36,840 bases of DNA from Bacteroidales bacterium (GTDB taxonomy: Bacteria; Bacteroidota; Bacteroidia; Bacteroidales; JAADJA01), in assembly GCA_020438105.1 (NCBI GenBank), contig JAGQVE010000040.1:1-36840 (forward strand), read 5' to 3'. Made by a program: the position numbers and the translations under genes. The notes beneath the pieces were generated by a model. It saw only the letters and a list, made by a program, of their open reading frames with translations, was not told the origin of the DNA and ran no database searches. Of the stretch, positions 34,216 to 36,840 are shown piece by piece; the stretch's first letter is position 1; each line of letters opens with the position of its first letter.

Positions 34216-35385
34216 TTATTCATCCAGCATTTTAAGCATTTCCGATTTCAGATAATAAACACCATCCAGTGCTATCATCGCATTGGCCGGCAACGTAGTG
34301 AGTGGAACCACGCTTACACTTCCATCCTCGGTAAAACCTGTTTCCACATTGAATTTATAAAATGAAACCGCTGCTGCATTTGGGTCGTCGGTAGTGTAAA
34401 AACCGTACTTCTCTTCATCATTGTCGATCACGATGGCATTTTCAGGCAGAGCATCAAGCATCTGCTCGCTGGTATGAATTTTAGCCGAAACAAACATGCC
34501 TGGGATCAGGTCGAGCCCTTTGGTTTGAATTCCGGCAATGACCGTTATCACCCGTCCTTCAGGATCCACTGTTGAGCCCATGCTCTCCACAAAAGCTTCA
34601 TTTTCATCCGACTCATCACCCGAAAAGCTGAACGTAACTCGTTGTCCGGTTTTGATGAGGGGAATATCCTTTTCAAAAACCTTCACCTGCAGTTTGAGGT
34701 TGTCGAGGTTCACGATCTCAAAGAGGGGCTGTTGCATATCGGCAAACATGCCTATACTGGCGTTCACCTGGTCGACGATGCCAGAAATAGGTGCCCGTAA
34801 CAAAACTTCAGAAGTAATTTTTCCTTCATCGACCTGTGCCTGGTCAACACCCAGCATTTTGAGTTCAGCTTCTGCGGCATTCAAATCCGCTTTAGCTAGC
34901 TTGTAACCGGCTTCGGTAGCCTGGAACTCCTTTTCAGAGGTGATATTTTCAGCCACCAACTTCTTTTGCCTTTCGTATTGTTTTTCGATCAGATCAAATT
35001 TATTTTTGTTCGAAATGTAATTTTGCTGCACCTTTAAAAAGTCGGGGTGGCTGTATGAAGCAAGTGCCTGCCCCGCGCCAACCCGCTGACCCTGGTTCAC
35101 AAAGATCTTTCGGATTACGCCGCCCATCAATACCGAAACGGAGGCTTTATTTTGGGGCAAAATAGTGATTTGTCCGCGTGCATTCACGTCGTGGCTTAGC
35201 AGCACCTTTTCAATCTTACCAAATATTACCCCGGCCCGCTTGATCTTATCCTGCGATAATAGGATGCCTTTATTTGTGGTAGCGACCACTTGCTCTTCCA
35301 CCACCGCTTCCGGTTGTTGTTTACATGCATTGAGGATTAGCAATAACAGGCCAATCCCAATAATATATTTCATCTCTTTTTTCAT
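34216..35385 (-). CDS. RND efflux periplasmic adaptor (CusB/CzcB-like)
   Basis: 389-residue membrane-fusion protein that joins the RND pump to the outer-membrane channel. Lipobox LILNACK near residue 21. Order of domains: beta-barrel/lipoyl half with GGVIRKIFVNQGQRVGAGQALASY (about 89-112), an alpha-helical hairpin (about 115-180, KFDLIEKQYERQKKLV), second lipoyl half (LLRAPISGIVDQVNASIG), then beta-barrel and membrane-proximal domains. No Met-rich or His-rich Cu/Zn clusters are obvious, so the metal (or drug) is not settled. It starts 11 bases after the fused pump/channel gene, forming one operon. Confidence 0.92.
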   Translation of the reverse strand: MKKEMKYIIGIGLLLLILNACKQQPEAVVEEQVVATTNKGILLSQDKIKRAGVIFGKIEKVLLSHDVNARGQITILPQNKASVSVLMGGVIRKIFVNQGQRVGAGQALASYSHPDFLKVQQNYISNKNKFDLIEKQYERQKKLVAENITSEKEFQATEAGYKLAKADLNAAEAELKMLGVDQAQVDEGKITSEVLLRAPISGIVDQVNASIGMFADMQQPLFEIVNLDNLKLQVKVFEKDIPLIKTGQRVTFSFSGDESDENEAFVESMGSTVDPEGRVITVIAGIQTKGLDLIPGMFVSAKIHTSEQMLDALPENAIVIDNDEEKYGFYTTDDPNAAAVSFYKFNVETGFTEDGSVSVVPLTTLPANAMIALDGVYYLKSEMLKMLDE

Positions 35386-35396
35386 TTGTTTATTGC

Positions 35397-36840
35397 TTAT
35401 TGTGCTGATAAATATTCTAATTCAATTACTGACTGATTGTACTTTAGCAGGGTATCGAAATACCTGAGCCTTACATCAAAGGCCAAACCGATGTTTCTCA
35501 CGAACTCAAAATAGTTGATCTCACCGGCCCGGTAGCTTGTTTGCAAATTGCGGATCAACTGATCGATCTGCTCCAGTCCGCCGTTTTCATAATATTCAAG
35601 CGAGGCACGATAGCCTTCATAGGCTGCCATTTGCTTTTGAAATTCGCGGATGAGATTTTGTTTCTCAAAATCGAGGGCATTTTCTGTTTTGGCCACTTCG
35701 ATGCGTGATGCCTGAACTTTACCGGAGTTCGACCAGAACCAAAGCGGCAAAGAAGCCCCCACCTGGAAACCTTCAAACCCGTTCACGCGATCAATGGACT
35801 GGTTGAAATAGCCTACAAAAAAATCGGGCAGGTGATTCATTTTTTCACGATTCAGGCTTGACCGCTGCACCTCTGTTATTTGGGTGATATAGCGGGTGCG
35901 AACATTAGAAGTATCTACCGGTTTTTCGCCGTTAATCGCAGGCACCTCCATCTTTTGAAGCTGACTGGTTGGTATTATATTGAAGCTGACTCCCATCAAC
36001 TGAAGCAGGTTTTGCTTTGCCATTGCCAGCTCTGTTTCCATTTCGGTAAGCTGACTTTTCACCTGTGTGGCCTCCGATCCGGCTAGGACAAAGGCTAGCT
36101 GATCGATGTCGCCAGTCTCAAACTGAACCGAAGTGGCATTGTTGAAACCTGCATAAATACTGTCTTTCTCTTTGAGAATGCCGTATTTTTCATACAAAAT
36201 ACTCCAGGTGCAATAAGCCGATTTCACGTTGCGGATCAACTGCTGCCTGACAAGCAGGTAACGGCTTTCATTTAGTTTTTCAACTTCGCGGTAAAACCTC
36301 GATTGAGAGGTGTAAACAGTAGGGAAGCTAAAGGGTTGCCGGATCGACCAGTAATGATCCTGCAAGTCGGAATTGAGCTGCCCGTGATCATATTCAAACT
36401 CAAGGGGCGAAAGATCGAAACCTGACTTTTTGAGTTTTTGAGCAGCTTCAATATCCAGGCTTGCGTTGCGTACCTCCACATTGTTTTCGGTGGCAATGGC
36501 GATGGCTTCATCGAGGGTCAGTGCCTTTTCCTGGGCATTCAGTTGAAGCACCGGAATACTCATCAACAATACAAAAATTGCTACAGTTACTTTATTGCTT
36601 TTTCGCATTTTAAATCCTCCGTTAAACATCACATAAATCACCGGTAAAATAACCAGAGTAAGAAATGTAGAGGTTACAAGGCCACCGATCACGACTGTGG
36701 CTAGCGGTTTCTGAACCTCAGCGCCGGGAGCGGATGATAAGGCCATGGGGAAAAAGCCAAGTGCCGCCACAGATGCAGTCATCATAACGGGCCGCAGCCT
36801 GAGTTTGGTACCTTTGAGCACCCGTTTGATCACATCATCC
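35397..36840 (-). CDS. CusA/CzcA-type RND pump fused to a TolC-like channel (partial)
   Basis: The reading frame continues past 36840 (codons GAT GAT precede the GTG at 36833), so the 5' part lies outside the window. The first 75 visible residues are the end of an RND pump: the LRPVMMTASVAALGFFPMALS span, the loop GAEVQKPLATVVIGGLV, and a last span TFLTLVILPVIYVMF. Without a stop the chain passes into a TolC/OEP protein: signal-like segment (about 77-99), then two long helical repeats (e.g. LTLDEAIAIATENNVEVRNASL and LEQIDQLIRNLQTSYRAGEINYFEFV). Pump-channel fusions of this kind (about 1,400-1,450 residues) are known in Bacteroidota CusA/CzcA proteins, so this is more likely native than an error. 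It is the promoter-proximal gene of the operon with the adaptor. Confidence 0.9.
   Translation of the reverse strand, partial: DDVIKRVLKGTKLRLRPVMMTASVAALGFFPMALSSAPGAEVQKPLATVVIGGLVTSTFLTLVILPVIYVMFNGGFKMRKSNKVTVAIFVLLMSIPVLQLNAQEKALTLDEAIAIATENNVEVRNASLDIEAAQKLKKSGFDLSPLEFEYDHGQLNSDLQDHYWSIRQPFSFPTVYTSQSRFYREVEKLNESRYLLVRQQLIRNVKSAYCTWSILYEKYGILKEKDSIYAGFNNATSVQFETGDIDQLAFVLAGSEATQVKSQLTEMETELAMAKQNLLQLMGVSFNIIPTSQLQKMEVPAINGEKPVDTSNVRTRYITQITEVQRSSLNREKMNHLPDFFVGYFNQSIDRVNGFEGFQVGASLPLWFWSNSGKVQASRIEVAKTENALDFEKQNLIREFQKQMAAYEGYRASLEYYENGGLEQIDQLIRNLQTSYRAGEINYFEFVRNIGLAFDVRLRYFDTLLKYNQSVIELEYLSAQ

Overview
The window reads as chromosomal DNA of a Bacteroidota bacterium, probably class Bacteroidia and near the environmental Marinilabiliales/Lentimicrobium-like lineages; the rank below phylum is a guess. 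The signs are a type IX secretion C-terminal sorting domain, a SecD-SecF fusion, an RND pump fused to a TolC-like protein, DUF2851 and four-helix-bundle S23 proteins, several lipoproteins, weak Shine-Dalgarno sequences and many promoter elements of the Bacteroidota form TAnnTTTG. No rRNA, tRNA, CRISPR array, transposase or phage gene is seen. Most of the window is ordinary core genome. The unusual material is in intergenic repeats and in one promoter.

Layout. 1-4.5 kb (minus strand): the start of a tiny membrane protein, a HEAT-repeat protein and a P3A proton ATPase. 4-6 kb (minus): folA and thyA, separated by an S23-family gene that lies between inverted arrays of a 9-bp AT-rich repeat. 6.2-8.4 kb (minus): a concentrative nucleoside transporter and a bifunctional-nuclease (DUF151-UVR) protein. 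8.7-11.1 kb (plus): a membrane pyrophosphatase closed by a strong terminator. 11.2-15.3 kb (plus): grpE-dnaJ behind a candidate sigma-54 promoter, then a NatA/NatB-type ABC exporter. 15.5-19.2 kb (plus): secDF and tatA, both protein-export genes, separated by a terminator that runs into the tatA promoter. 19.4-21.7 kb (minus): a K+ channel with an RCK domain and a DUF2851 protein. 21.9-24.6 kb (plus): a TPR-LytS-like sensor kinase and its LytTR response regulator. 25-28 kb: a DUF1801 protein, a small secreted protein and, on the minus strand, a Uup-like ABC-F ATPase. 28.2-32 kb (plus): a large three-repeat L-domain-like protein exported by T9SS and two small lipoproteins. 32.3-36.8 kb: DUF1289, a ZIP metal transporter with an outer-membrane protein, and, convergent to them, a metal/drug RND efflux operon (fused CusA-TolC, then the CusB-like adaptor) that runs off the right edge.

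Themes. Ion-motive energy and ion balance recur (H+-ATPase, membrane PPase, K+ channel, ZIP and RND transporters), as do protein export and folding (GrpE, DnaJ, SecDF, TatA). Two observations most deserve follow-up. One is the S23 gene framed by inverted 9-bp repeats, together with a dispersed palindromic repeat that occurs at three intergenic sites. The other is a GG-N10-GC sigma-54 promoter with upstream TGACA/TGTCA dyads in front of grpE-dnaJ.
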